A stretch of DNA of 64,000 bases from Mytilus trossulus (lineage: Eukaryota; Mollusca; Bivalvia; Mytilida; Mytilidae): assembly GCF_036588685.1 (NCBI RefSeq), contig NC_086376.1:60721166-60785165 (forward strand). Reading direction: 5' to 3'. The notes under the pieces were generated by a model. That model searched no databases and had not been told where the DNA came from. It saw only the letters and a program-made list of their open reading frames with translations. The position numbers and the translations under genes were made by a program. Shown in pieces: positions 10,248 to 21,678 of this stretch (positions are counted from its first letter, which is position 1; every line of letters begins with the position of its first letter).

Positions 10248-12585
10248 TATTTCTAACGGTTTTGTTGATACAGATGTGTTTCACCCCCCTTTTTAGCTCA
10301 CCTGGCCCAAACGGCCAAGTGAGCTTTTCCCATCACTTTGCGTCCGCCGTCCGGCGTCCGTCGTCGTCCGGCGTCGTCCGTCGTCGTTAACTTTTACAAA
10401 AATCTTCTCCTCTGAAACTACTGGGCTAAATCAAACCAAACTTGGCCACAATCATCATTGGGGTATGTAGTTTAAAAAATGTGTGGCGTGACCAAGTCAA
10501 CCAACCAAGATGGCCGCCACGGCTAAAAATAGAACATAGGGGCAAAATGCAGTTTTTGGCTTATAACTCAAAAACCAAAGCATTTAGAGCAAGTCTGACG
10601 AGATAAAAATGTTTATCATGTCAAGTTCTATTAGCCCTGAAATTTTCAGATGAATCGGTCAATTGGTTGTTCGGTTGCTGCCCCTGAATTGGTAATTTTG
10701 AGGAATTTTTGCTGTTTTTGGTTATTATCTTGAGTATTATTATAGATAGAGATAAACTGCAAACAGCAATAATGTTCAGCAAAGTAAGATCTACAAATAA
10801 GTCAACATGACCAAAATGGTCAGTTGACCCGTTTAGGATTAATTGCCCTTTATAGTCAATTTTTAACCATTTTTCGTAAATTAAAGTAATCTTTTACAAA
10901 AATCTTCTTCTCTGAAACTACTGGGCTAAATTAGTCTAAAATTGGCCACAATCATCTTTGGGGTATCTAGTTTAAAAAATGTGTGGCGTGACCTGGTCAA
11001 CCAACCAAGATGGCCGCTACGGCTAAAAATAGAACATAGGGGTAAAATGCAGTTTTTGGCTTATAACTCAAAAACCAAAGCATTTTGAGGAAATCTGACA
11101 TGGGGATAAAAATGTTTATCAGGTCAATTTCTATCTGCTCTGAATTTTTCAGATGAATCGATCAATCGGTTGTTGGGTTGCTGCCCCTGAATTGGTAATT
11201 TTGAGGAAATTTTGATGTTTTTGGTTATTATCTTGAATATTATTATAGATAGAGATAAACTGCAAATAGCAATAATGTTCGGCAAAGTAAGATCTACAAA
11301 TAAGTCAACATGACCAAAATGGTAAGTTGACCCGTTTAGGAGTTATTGCTCTTTATAGTCAATTTTTCAACCATTTTTCGTAAATTAAAGTAATCTTTTA
11401 TAAAAATCTTCTCCTCTGAAACTACTGGGCCAAATTAATCCAAATTTTGCCACAATCATCTTTGGGGTATCTAGTTTAACAAATGTGTGGCGTGACCTGG
11501 TCAACCAACTAAGATGGTCGCCACGGCTAAAAATAGAATATAGGGGTAAAATGCAGTTTTAGGCCTTTAACTCAAAAATCAAAGCATTTTGAGGAAATCT
11601 GACGGGATAAAAATGTTAATCAGGTCAATTTCTATTTGCCCTGAAATTTTCAGTTGAATCAGTCAACCCGTTGTTGGGTTGCTGCCCCTGAAGTGGTAAT
11701 TTTGAGGAATTTTTGCTGTTTTTGGTTATTATCTTGAATATTATTGTAGATAGAGATAAACTGTAAACATCAATAATGTTCAGCAAAGTTAGATTTACAA
11801 ATAAGTCAACATGCCTGAAATGGTCAGTTGACCCCTTTAGAAGTTATTGCTCTTTATAGTCAATTTTTAACCATTTTTCATAAATCTAAGTAATCTTTTA
11901 CAAAATCTTCACTGAAACTTCTAGGCCACAAACATCATTTGGGTATCTAGTTTGAAAAATGTGTCCGATGACCTGGCCATTCAATCAAGATGGCCGCCAC
12001 GGCTAAAAATAGAACATAGGGGTAAAATGCTGTTTTTGGCTTATAACTATGAAACCAAAGTATTTAGAGCAAGTCTGACAAGAAGTTAAATTGTAAATCA
12101 GGTCAATATCTATCTGCCCTGCATTTTTTAGATGAATTGGACAACTGGTTGTTGTTTTGCTGCCCTCCAATTGGTAATTTTTAAAGAAATTTTGCCGTTT
12201 TTGGTTATATTGAATACTATTATAGATAGCGATCAACTGTAAACAGCAATAATGTTCAGCAAAGTAAGATCTACAAATAAGTCAACATGACCTAAATGGT
12301 CAATTGACCCCTTAAGGAGTTATTGCCCTTTATAGTCAATTTTGAACAATTTTCATTAATGTGGTGAATTTATGTAAATTTTTACCAAATATAGTTCTCT
12401 GTTACTAATGGGCAAAGTTCATTATAGATATAATTGTAAGAGGCAAAATCGTTCAGTAAAGTAAGAAATTCAAACACATCACCATCACCAAAATACAATT
12501 TTGTCATGAATCCATTTGTGTCCTTTGTTTAATATGCACATAGACCAAGGTGAGCGACACAGGCTCTTTAGAACCTCTAGTTCTG
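10248..12585 (+). repeat. Mollusc-type AGCTCACC repeat with four ~500-bp monomers
   Basis: Second copy of the 774-base start (hairpin at 10295-10326), extended by monomers beginning near 10388, 10889, 11391 and 11892, each with TTTTACAAAATCTTC-type starts and AAGATGGCCGCCACGG. It ends in AAGGTGAGCGACACAGGCTC, which faces the AGCTCACC start as an imperfect inverted terminus. The 77-codon minus-strand frame at 12003-12236 is inside the repeat and not a gene. Confidence 0.85.
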
Positions 12586-12920
12586 TAAATCCCTCTTTTA
12601 TCATTTTATGTAAGAAAAACCTAAATTAAAAAAAAAACATTTGCAGTAATAACTTTACTGCACCATATGCCATTTCGACAATTGATGTTTTTTTAGTCCC
12701 AAGATGTTTCAAATTGATATATTAAACGAATTTCAAATACTAAATACGTTTACAATCTTATAAAACAAAAAATGACCAAACCGGGAAGCGGAATCGGATC
12801 TATGCATGAGGCTGACACATTCCTTATGATTGAAATGATTACCAAATAACAGTAAATAGTTATGAAAGATACCTGGATTATAATTTAGTACGCCAGACGA
12901 GCGTTAATGTCAATGTTCCC
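12586..12920. other. Intergenic, no gene seen
   Basis: AT-rich; near 12880-12915 a short fragment of the 356-bp-unit repeat (GGATTATAATTTAGTACGCC) is present. Confidence 0.4.
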
Positions 12921-13258
12921 TCGCAGGAACTGACAATACCTTAGTACTCAGTCGGGTAGTTGGTTAGAGATAATCGCAGGAACTGACAGTCCCCGTAGAA
13001 ACTGACAATACCTTATTACTCAGTCGGATAGTTGGTTTAAAATAATCGCAGGAATTGACAGTACCTTTGTACTCAGTCGGGTAGTTGGCCTGAGATAATC
13101 ACAGGAACCGACAGTCCTCGCAGGGACTGACAATATCTAAGTACTCAGTCGGGTAGTTGGCTTGAGATAATCGCAGGAACTGACAATACCTAAGTACACA
13201 GTCGGGTAGTTGGCTTGAAAAAATCGCAGGAACTGACAATACCTGAGTACTCAGTCCA
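12921..13258. repeat. Minisatellite, 53-bp unit with a 72-bp variant, six copies
   Basis: Units begin TCGCAGGAACTGACA and contain GTACTCAGTCGGGTAGTTGG. Four units are about 53 bases. Two are about 72 because a 19-base piece (CAGTCCCCGTAGAAACTGA and its variant) is duplicated inside the unit. Confidence 0.85.
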
Positions 13259-13905
13259 CCTGCAGATAAATTAATTAAATACAATCTCATAAATATATTT
13301 ATTTCGTTTGTTTGTTTTATGGAATTTCTTATTTCAGTTTTAATAGATAAAGAAGAGATATGGCATATAGATTAAAAACAAAAAAATTTACACAAGCCCA
13401 TTACACACCCAATAAGTAAAGTTGGTCTGTGTACATGTTTTGATCTGTGAACGTTTAAAAAATATACCCCCATCAAATTTGCATTAAATATTTTTGATTT
13501 TTGGTATTTTAACACCACTTTTAAGCACTGCTTTTGTGCAATTTCGTGGCGGCCAGTTTTCATTGGTGGAGGAAGCCGGAGTGCCCGAAAAAAAACCCAC
13601 CCACCTTTGATAGGAAAACTGGTAATCCTAGTCAGTTAAGATTGAACTCGAGCGCACCTGAACCTAAGTCTTGACTGGCTATACTGATTACAATAGGAAC
13701 TACTTATGCCATTGAATAAATGGTTTTTTTTATTATTAATTAAGGATGTTTTCTCTACTCTGTTTCAAAATAACAAATTTTTCAAAAGACTGTTATAAGT
13801 TGATAGTATATGAATAAAAATTATATGCTAAAAAGCAGAAAAAGTGAAGGACCGGTGTGCTTGTTTTTGAGATATTATTTATTGAAAATTTGACTGAGAA
13901 TACTT
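13259..13905. other. Intergenic, no gene seen
   Basis: Includes a phrase around 13545-13640 (GCCGGAGTGCCCGAAAAAAAACC) that recurs inverted near 31460-31510 (GGGCACTCTGGC), so a small dispersed repeat is present. No supported exon. Confidence 0.4.
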
Positions 13906-15027
13906 ATGGCAAGCCGTTCTCGTCAAAACTATGTTTAAACCCTTTTTTCGAAAAAAAATACACACTGAGATTTAAAAACCTAAAATAACACACTGAAAAA
14001 TCGAAATTACTCACTGAGATTTAAAAAAATAAAAAACACACACTGAGAATTCAAAATCACACACTGAGAATTGTTAATTACACACTGAGATTTCAAAAAT
14101 ACACACTGAGATTAATATGCAAATTACTAATGAATATTCATGAGATGAATGATTCAACAGATTAATATCTTGATCTCAAGAACTCTTGTCATTATAATGA
14201 AATGCGATTCCTTCAACCAACATTCGTAATAAATTTCAAGACTTAACATCGCTCATATTCATAAGTTTGTTGCCTATAATTCAGATCATTACTACCAGTG
14301 TATCGGGATGATTTTTTTTAACTTAAAACCGTGGCTCCCTTTTCAAAAGTCCTCCAACTGTTTACCTGGTTTCGCTAGTTAATCTTTTATATTTTTGTTA
14401 CGTTGATATTCTATAATAGACACTTGGGTAAAAATTTCACTGCATTCTTATGCAGATTGTTCAAATGTTTTCTTATAATTTTAATAAAGTTTTTCACCAT
14501 TTGGTTATATTTTGTAATAAGAGTATTAAATGGGTATTTTTCTTGTTGTTGTATTTCTAAAGTTTTTTTTATTAATAATTTGGAACCAAATCGAAGGACT
14601 AACGAGTTCTGTCCCCTTGTTGTTTTAAGCTTGTAATATATTCAGATTAAGTATGCTAATTAGATATGTGCGCATAAAAAGTGCGCACAATCTCAGTGTG
14701 TAATTTTAAATTCTCAGTGTGTAATTTCAAATTCTCAGTGTGTGTTTTCAGTTTATTTGTTCTCAGTGTGTCTTTTCGAAATCTCAGTGTGTAATTTTCA
14801 ATTTTCAGTGTGCGTTTTTCATTTTTGTAATCTCAGTGCGTCTTTATGAAATCTCAGTGTGTAATTTTTAATTCTCAGTGTGTAATTTTCAATTCTCAGT
14901 GTGTAATTTTCAATTCTCAGTGTGCGTTTTGAAGTTTTTAAATCTCAGTGTGCTTTGTTGTAATTCTCAGTGTGTAAATTTTTCGAAAAATGGTTTAAAC
15001 ATAGTTTTGACGAGAACGGCTTGCCAT
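13906..15027. mobile_element. Fold-back element with 35-bp TIRs and facing CACACTGAGA arrays
   Basis: Bases 13906-13940 and 14993-15027 are exact reverse complements (ATGGCAAGCCGTTCTCGTCA onward). Inside the left terminus are about 7 units of CACACTGAGA (13949-14112). Inside the right are about 13 units of TCTCAGTGTG (14690-14980), the reverse complement. The ~570-base core (14113-14686) is AT-rich with a 77-codon open frame lacking any recognisable domain. It encodes no transposase. Confidence 0.85.
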
Positions 15028-16895
15028 AAATACTCGCTTTAACTCTACTTGTAGAATTAGACACAAGTCCTATGCAGTAGTTAACAATTTAATGATTCAG
15101 GATGGAATACATGTAGTTTTACAAAATGTTACAAATTGATGTTATTTTACACATTGGCAAATCGAGCGGAGTTGCCAGTACGAATGCCCGACTCTCACTG
15201 AAGTTTAGAACTTCAGAAAACATATTTAAATCAAGAATTTACATGTTGGCAATTAGATTAGATAGAAACGAGATTACAAAATGACAATGAAATAATACGA
15301 TAAGAATTAACAAAAAAAATAACAAAAATATGTTGATTGAGCTTTAGGATAAATAGCGCCGTAATTGAAATGACTAAAGGATTAATTATTCTTTATGTAA
15401 GAAAACTTAAGAACTATGTAAAGCTGTGACTTTATCTTTTATTTACTTAAAGATTTTTCTTGAAACAAATTTCTGACTTTGTGAAAATACACTTGACACT
15501 TAATTATTACTTATGACACAAAAAGCTTTACAATGAAAAATCGTTACATCATAATGAAATTATTTGACGGACAAATATTGCAAATAAAATGATTTCTGTA
15601 AAACAATGAATAGTTTTACATTATAATGACATTTCATGACCGAACAGTTTGTCAACGAAAGTTCAAAAGTATGATATTTATAAAGAAAAACCTTTTCGAA
15701 CAGTTCCAAATGAAGATGCATAATTTACACAAATTATCCCTATCACACTAATATAAACGTTTGATAGCCAAACAGAATATCATTAAAAAGTAAGCAAATT
15801 ACTGAATGATATAACAGTACGAGAAAACTATTCGCATTGAATAACATATCTTCCAATTGATTGTTACATTTCAATGATGATCGTCGAATGCAGGATATAC
15901 TAAATTAAATGCGATAGTCCTGTATCTTGTATTGACATACATGTAATATCATTAAGTCGTGAATCATTAACGGATATATTTAGTTCATAATTTTTAATGG
16001 TAGAAGTGTCATATTTGTATTATTTTGTATTCATAAAAAGAGCAAAAGAAGCCCACGTTTTAGTCAGGTTACAGATAACAATCCACTGAAGTTAAAAATA
16101 GACATAAAACATGAAAGAGCAGGTCTTACAAGGAAGAAAAACGTTGTATTTTCTATCTTAATATTGCTATTTAAATAATCTGATATATAATTAAGTATGG
16201 GATAATACACGGATAACTAAATAACTTACTTTATTTTGCACGATGATTTCTTTCCGAGGGAGGGACTTTCTACAGGTGAAGAAAAAGAGAAACCAGCAAA
16301 TGTATATATTATTTATTTATCTAGCAACACACCTTAACAACCAAGGCTCTGTTTTAACTTGTCGTAAATTTAATGCAAGTTTACGGCTAATCAGTGATTA
16401 AAAATTTAACACAAGCTTTGCTTTTTATATTTTTTTGCTAAATTTTTTTGACTCATTTATATGTTAGGCTTAACGACAAGTTGAACAACGAACCCCAGGT
16501 AAATTTCTTTTTTTTTTTGTTCATTGCGCGTATAATTATAACACTTAAAATATCGACACAACTGTCATGCGCATTTGTAAATGTCTACATTTGAGGTCAT
16601 TAACCTACCCTTTAAATATCCAAATATGTAGATGATTAAAAAGATTAAAAGTAAAGTGATTAGATGGAAAATATATCAACTTCACTGAAAAAAGGAACAG
16701 AGGTCATCCGTTAAATAATACTTTTTATTGCTGAATCGTAAAGAAATATTGTAACAGCAAGACTACTTTTAGAACGGGAAAATTACAATTTTAACTTCGA
16801 TTATTTTTTTTTCTCAAAAGGTGAGGTGCAGGGGGAGGGGGTCTGTGGTATTTTTTGTTGGATCTTTGCACTTTTTGATGATTGTTTGCTACATA
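15028..16895. other. Intergenic, no gene seen
   Basis: 1.9 kb of AT-rich sequence with stops in all frames. I recognise neither exon nor repeat family here, apart from poly-T runs near 16507 and 16806. Confidence 0.45.
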
Positions 16896-17640
16896 TTGTA
16901 GACTCTATAGAGCCTGTATGTCCCTCATCTGTATCTTCAACACTTGTCAGTAACAATCATCATTAAAGGTGAATATCTCTATAAAGAGTAAACTAACAAT
17001 TTCAATCTTGTTGGTATATTTGTATATCTTACTTTGCTGATATTTTTTTCTATTTTAAAGTTTCAATTTATCTGTAATAATTTACAACTTAATGGGTATA
17101 AAATGCAATAAAATGTGAAAAATTACTATTGAAGACGATAACTCCAATAACATGTCGACTGAAGATTTCGGCAATTATAACTTATTTGTATATCTTGTCT
17201 TGCTGATCATTTGTGATATTTAAAGTTTCTATTTCTCTTTTACAGTTTTCAAGATAACAGGCAAAATTTGGAAAAAATGTTAAAAATTTCAGCTATGTTA
17301 ACGTATTTGTAGAATCTGCCGAGCTGATCATCTTTTGCTATTTACCAATAACACCTACAAGCTGTTAAAATCGTCATCAAAGGGAAACTAATGTTATAAG
17401 GAGTCGTCTGACGATTTTGGTCATGATGACGTATTTGTAGATCTTGTCTTACTGATCATTATTGCTATTGTCAGTCTATTATAATTTTCGAGATACTAAA
17501 CAATATACCCAATGATGACTGTGGCCAAGTTTGGTTAAATTTATAGCTTAGTCGTTTCAGATGAGAGTATTTTTGTAAAGTTACCAAACGATGACCGTCG
17601 ATGGACGCCAAGTGAAGAGTCAGGTGAGCTAAAAATTAAA
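16896..17640 (-). repeat. Diverged AGCTCACC repeat, minus orientation
   Basis: Read on the minus strand from 17631 it starts AGCTCACCTGACTCTTCACT, continues with a GGCGTCC/GACGG stretch and CCAAACTTGGCCAC, and ends near an AGAGCCTG-type phrase at 16907. This order matches the elements at 9474-12585, but the interior is strongly diverged. Confidence 0.65.
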
Positions 17641-18025
17641 AAAAAAGAAGCTGAATTCAGATTCTCATAAAAACAGAAACAGATATTCACCAGAAAAGTG
17701 TATGAACACATTTTAATTTTCTGAAATTTAACCTTTTAAAAGTGAATCCTTATAAAATGTGGTACGGTTTCAAATTAGACAACTGTCTACCAGAAACCAA
17801 ATCATGTAGATTTGAGCAACTAAATGTCACCGTATATGTATACGAGTTTCAACAATAAGTTTGCACTTTGAGACAGAATGGCTAAGACTAATGAATGCAT
17901 CAAGAAGAAAAGGGAGAGGGCTGAATGCTAAAAAAATAATTTGATCCATCTTGCCAAAGTTTTGAAATTACCTACTTTTATTTTGTGTAATGTATTTAAT
18001 TCTTAGTAAACTTTTAACTTATGGT
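17641..18025. other. Intergenic, no gene seen
   Basis: Contains a short remnant similar to the GCGGTATGGG family (GACAACTGTCTACCAGAAACC near 17779). Nothing else identified. Confidence 0.35.
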
Positions 18026-18227
18026 CTATAGTAACGTTTTATCTAGGCTTATGATATTGAAGTCTGTCATGATCTTGCTTACTTGTAAATTCAGTATAAT
18101 TTTAACATCTGCATATATATATATATATGTGTCGTTTGTATTGTATGTGTAGTACGGTTGCTGAAGTTGCACTTGCACTTGTATGACTGTACGACAAAGT
18201 TGAGTTTTGTCTGCCAAATTAAAAAAA

Positions 18228-18345
18228 GGACGAAAGATACCAGAGGGAGAGTCAAAATCATAGATAGAAAATAAACTAACAACGCAATGGCTGAAAATAA
18301 AAAGACAAACAGACAATTAGTAGTACAGAAGACACAACATAGTTA
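18228..18345 (+). repeat. Dispersed repeat fragment (AAAGATACCAGAGGGAGAG family)
   Basis: Near-identical to 7608-7735 over about 115 bases, preceded by a short TA microsatellite at 18113-18128. The 96- and 63-codon minus-strand frames overlapping it are repeat-derived. Confidence 0.75.
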
Positions 18346-18644
18346 GTATGTCAACGAACTGATCTGCTGTTGTTCAATCTTAAAAAGGGTATTTTTGTTC
18401 AAGAAGACGACAATTTTTTGTTATCTACACCTGCACAAGATTATAATAAGGCTTGAAAAACTATGGTTAATTTTGATTTCTTCTGTAAACTGTTTTAAAA
18501 GAAAAATAACTAGCTACATAAAAGCATTAGTTCAATCAATCACATCTTAGAAACTTTAACAATGCTAATAAAACAGAAAGGTTCTTTTCCGACATCAGAA
18601 GGGGGAAGGTTTGGCGCCCGCTAATATGTTTACAAAATATGTTC

Positions 18645-18862
18645 TGTATGTTCCTGTCCCAAGCCAGGAACCTGTAATTCAGTGGTTGCCGTTTGTTTCT
18701 GTGTATTATACTTGTTTTTCGTTCATTATTTTGTACAAAAATAATTCCGAACATTTTCTCTGTATTGTTAAAATACATTTGTCATTTCGGGGCCTTTTAT
18801 AGCTGAATATGCGGTATGGGTTTTGCTCATTGTTGAAGGCCGTACAGTGACCTATAAAACTC
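18645..18862 (+). repeat. Dispersed repeat fragment (GCGGTATGGG family)
   Basis: Contains CAGGAACCTGTAATTCAGTG, GTTTTTCGTTCATTATTTTG and AATATGCGGTATGGG, as at 44225-44505. Confidence 0.75.
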
Positions 18863-19092
18863 TAAACGTCTATTTCGACCAAACCGTCATGAAACAAGTG
18901 TAATTCAAACTGTTAAGGTCTATGACCTAGCTCTCAAAACTGCTTGTATTCTTTGCTATGGTTAATTTTGTTATTGTATTTTTGTATAATATGTTTGTTA
19001 ATTGTTCAAATATATTTGAGTTTATTCTTTCTGTTTTACTATAAATTTAGGTTCTGGATATTTTTTAACTGTTTGTTAATGTACGTTTTTCA

Positions 19093-19216
19093 GTCCACTG
19101 ATAGGGAGGAAACGGAAAGGGTTGAAATCTCAAAACATCATAAAACTCCGCCATATATTCATTTATCTGTCCAAAATCCAGAGCATCGTCAGATGTTGTC
19201 ACATGCCATTTATTAT
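19093..19216 (+). other. Exon-like stretch, unassigned
   Basis: A pyrimidine tract and CAG (19083-19092) precede an open stretch of charged, low-AT codons reading S-T-D-R-E-E-T-E-R-V-E-I-S-K and then K-T-P-P-Y-I-H-L-S-V-Q-N-P-E-H. A possible GTATTG donor follows CCATTTATTATAA near 19217. The composition differs from the surrounding AT-rich chance frames. No neighbouring exon of the same protein was found in the window, so it may be a relic or a carried exon. Confidence 0.25.
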
Positions 19217-19439
19217 AAGTATTGTCATTTTGGAAAATTGGTTGTTAATTGCAGATTTTTAAAGTTTCTGCTTTATATACTAGTACATACACTTGTTGTA
19301 GACGAGGCCGATAGCTTGGTTTATTATATACACACAGGTTTGTTGTGATGACTTTAATTTGTTATCTTTCAGCTGTTTTCTAATTGTATTACTGTCTTAT
19401 TGGTGTACAATACCTTACATGTCCCCTATATTCATACAT

Positions 19440-19720
19440 TTAAAGAAATGTTTAAAAGGACTGATTTTGGCCTCAAATTTCAGTTTCATCTGACGAAAGT
19501 CAACTAAAATGCTAAAATTGTGAAGATTTCAGTAGTTTAGCATGACTTAATGGTGCTAGTACCAGATATATGTGCATTGTATTGTCTAAAACAGCCCATA
19601 TTTATGCAGCAGAAGCATTTTACTATCAAATAAATAACTAAAAGTTTACATTTTAACAATTTTGTAAAACTGCTATATTTTGGGGCCAAAAAGGGGTCTT
19701 ACTGGACCTACTCCTTTAAG
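19440..19720 (-). repeat. Dispersed repeat fragment (GGGGCCAAAAAGGGGTC family)
   Basis: Ends in GGGGCCAAAAAGGGGTCTTA and GGACCTACTCCTT, a phrase I recognise as a recurrent bivalve non-autonomous element end. A weaker relative (GGGGCCAAAAAAGGG) lies at 52735. Recognition is from memory. Confidence 0.4.
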
Positions 19721-20225
19721 GAGTTCATTTTGTCTACCCTATGCTCGCACGAACTTATATTCCATCACATTTCGGGCTACGAAATTACCGTGATGTTTTC
19801 GCCATCTTAGTGTTACAAGTTGTTTTGTTTTAATAGTCAGATCAGAAATGTCCATCTAACGTGCATTCTGTGAAAGAAAGATGTACTAAATATGTATATG
19901 TTCAGTTCACTTTTATTACATTTAATACCTATGATTATTTTAATGCTAATGCTTGGTTGTATGACTTTTAGATATTTGAAATTATAATTAAATGTTTCTG
20001 TTTGTAAAAGAACCCAAGAGCGAATTGTGGAACTCTAAAATCAAAATAGTTAAACAAATAATTGATTATTATGCATGTGAGAAATACTGTAATTCAATGT
20101 ATAAAATTTCGTTAACAATTATTGTATGACTAATGTAGAAGCTGATAATGTTTAATCCTCAATTCTTTAATTAAACGACTTTTGTCTAATAGAAGCATTT
20201 CAATTCAAAACATACTGAATCATAT

Positions 20226-20231
20226 TTTATT
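20226..20231 (-). terminator. Candidate polyadenylation signal
   Basis: AATAAA on the minus strand, 12 bases after the stop codon of the acidic/proline-rich gene. Confidence 0.4.
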
Positions 20232-20242
20232 ACAAGAACTTC

Positions 20243-20830
20243 TTAAGCTAGTGATGGTGGCGGTCGGCCAGGAGTAGTTGATGCTGTTGATGGTGGTTGT
20301 GTGGGAGGATTACTCGGGGGTGCTGATGGTGGTTGTGTGGGAGGATTACTCGGGGGTGCTGTTGGTGGTTGTGTGGCAGGACTACTCGGGGGAGCTGATG
20401 GTGGTTGTGTGGCAGGACTACTTGGGGCTGTTGATGGTGGTTGTGTGGCAGAACTACTCGTTGGAACCGCTGGTGGTGGTACAGGTGGCGTTGTACCTTG
20501 AGATGGTCCTCCTGATGAACATGTGAGCGTTGTACAAGTAAACGTTGGGACGCTATTAGTATTATATTTGAAAATGAATGTCATGGTATGTTGCTGAACG
20601 GCCATTTCTTCTTTATTGATAGCATACACATCTCTAATCGGTTTTGGACCACGTCCTCGGCCACCCCTTCGTTTCCATTTACGACCACCTCGTTTTCCTT
20701 TTCGGCCACCTTTTTTACCGCCCTTCTTTCCTCCTCTTATTTCCTTATTGTCCGTTTCAATGGTACTGCTTAGTTCTTCAATTCTGTTATTTCCACGACG
20801 CCGTGCCAATACACTGAACGGTTCTTCCAT
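20243..20830 (-). CDS. Secreted acidic/basic/proline-rich protein, exon 2
   Basis: Second coding exon, joined in phase 0 to 21679-22188. It is preceded by a TATATAG acceptor directly before its first codon. It adds residues 171-365. A short, possibly folded part comes first (about 171-200). Then comes a strongly basic Gly/Lys/Arg block (about 202-233, GGKKGGKKGG onward), an ordinary stretch with T-F-I-F-K-Y and two close cysteines (269, 274; F-T-C-T-T-L-T-C), and an 85-residue Pro/Ser/Thr tail of repeated TQPPSAPPSNP-like units ending at TAA. The exon starts with an in-frame ATG and could be read alone, but splicing to the signal-peptide exon better explains both. No function is recognised. 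Confidence 0.7.
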   Translation of the reverse strand: MEEPFSVLARRRGNNRIEELSSTIETDNKEIRGGKKGGKKGGRKGKRGGRKWKRRGGRGRGPKPIRDVYAINKEEMAVQQHTMTFIFKYNTNSVPTFTCTTLTCSSGGPSQGTTPPVPPPAVPTSSSATQPPSTAPSSPATQPPSAPPSSPATQPPTAPPSNPPTQPPSAPPSNPPTQPPSTASTTPGRPPPSLA

Positions 20831-21124
20831 CTATATAGACATAAAAGGAAATGAAATTATTGTATTTATCAAAATAAATACTCAGGTGACATCGTACATA
20901 TTTAGTTTACTTTACACCTCTGAACAGTCTAAGATATAGTGATTCGATAAGGTTGATCAGCGAAGAACTTTAAAAGTTAATACATAAATAAAAAATATAT
21001 AAATGTATGACTAGTGACTAGATATAGACTATTAACAATAAGATGGTGAATTAAAATTCAATATTTTCGGACGCCAATAGATCAAAAGGGTTACTATCAG
21101 CAAAACATATATATATAGGTAAAT

Positions 21125-21235
21125 CTACGACCTTCAACACGGAGTCATACCTATCATAGCTTGCTGCTGTTCGGTGTGAGCGAAGGCTCCGTGTTGAGGA
21201 CTGTACATTGACATATAATGGTTTACTTTTAAAAA
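21125..21235 (-). repeat. Dispersed mussel-type repeat fragment with hairpin
   Basis: Contains CAACACGGAG and CTCCGTGTTG facing each other, with GCTTGCTGCTGTTCGGTGTG between. I recognise the minus-strand phrase as a recurrent mussel repeat. There is no coding capacity. Confidence 0.5.
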
Positions 21236-21678
21236 TTGTTTTTTGGATGGAAAGTTAACTTGTCTCGTCTATTTATCTTAGGGGTAATAAAAAGTCGAGT
21301 AAAAATGTAACGCGCTTTTTGGTGGAAAAGTTATTTTTATGTTTATACAGGGGTTCAGTATTGAGTCAGTTGTCGGCCTGAAGAATGATCCACACTAATT
21401 AATTAAAAAAAAATCCCACTATAGAAAGAAGAAAGTCCATGATAGACGAAGGTACCCTATCTAACAAGCCAGGAGGCAAGGAAGTAATTAAGACGAAACT
21501 TGTGAGTTAAAAGAAAAACCGTAGTAGAGATTATTGAAATAAGGAAACTTTTATGAGTCTCACCATAAAATCTATAGTTTTATCACCATTATTTTCATTC
21601 AATCATTTCTTTACTCTTTACGTTTTCATTTCATGTTTCATTACTTTTCCTTTTGCATTAAATGATAAACATGCATAC

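Noticed and set aside
14403-14636. 77-codon hydrophobic frame in the core of the CACACTGAGA element
   Set aside because: AT-driven, hydrophobic by composition, no domain; not a transposase.
20278-20526. Plus-strand open frames rich in Val/Gly across the proline-rich exon
   Set aside because: Antisense shadow of the minus-strand proline-rich repeat.
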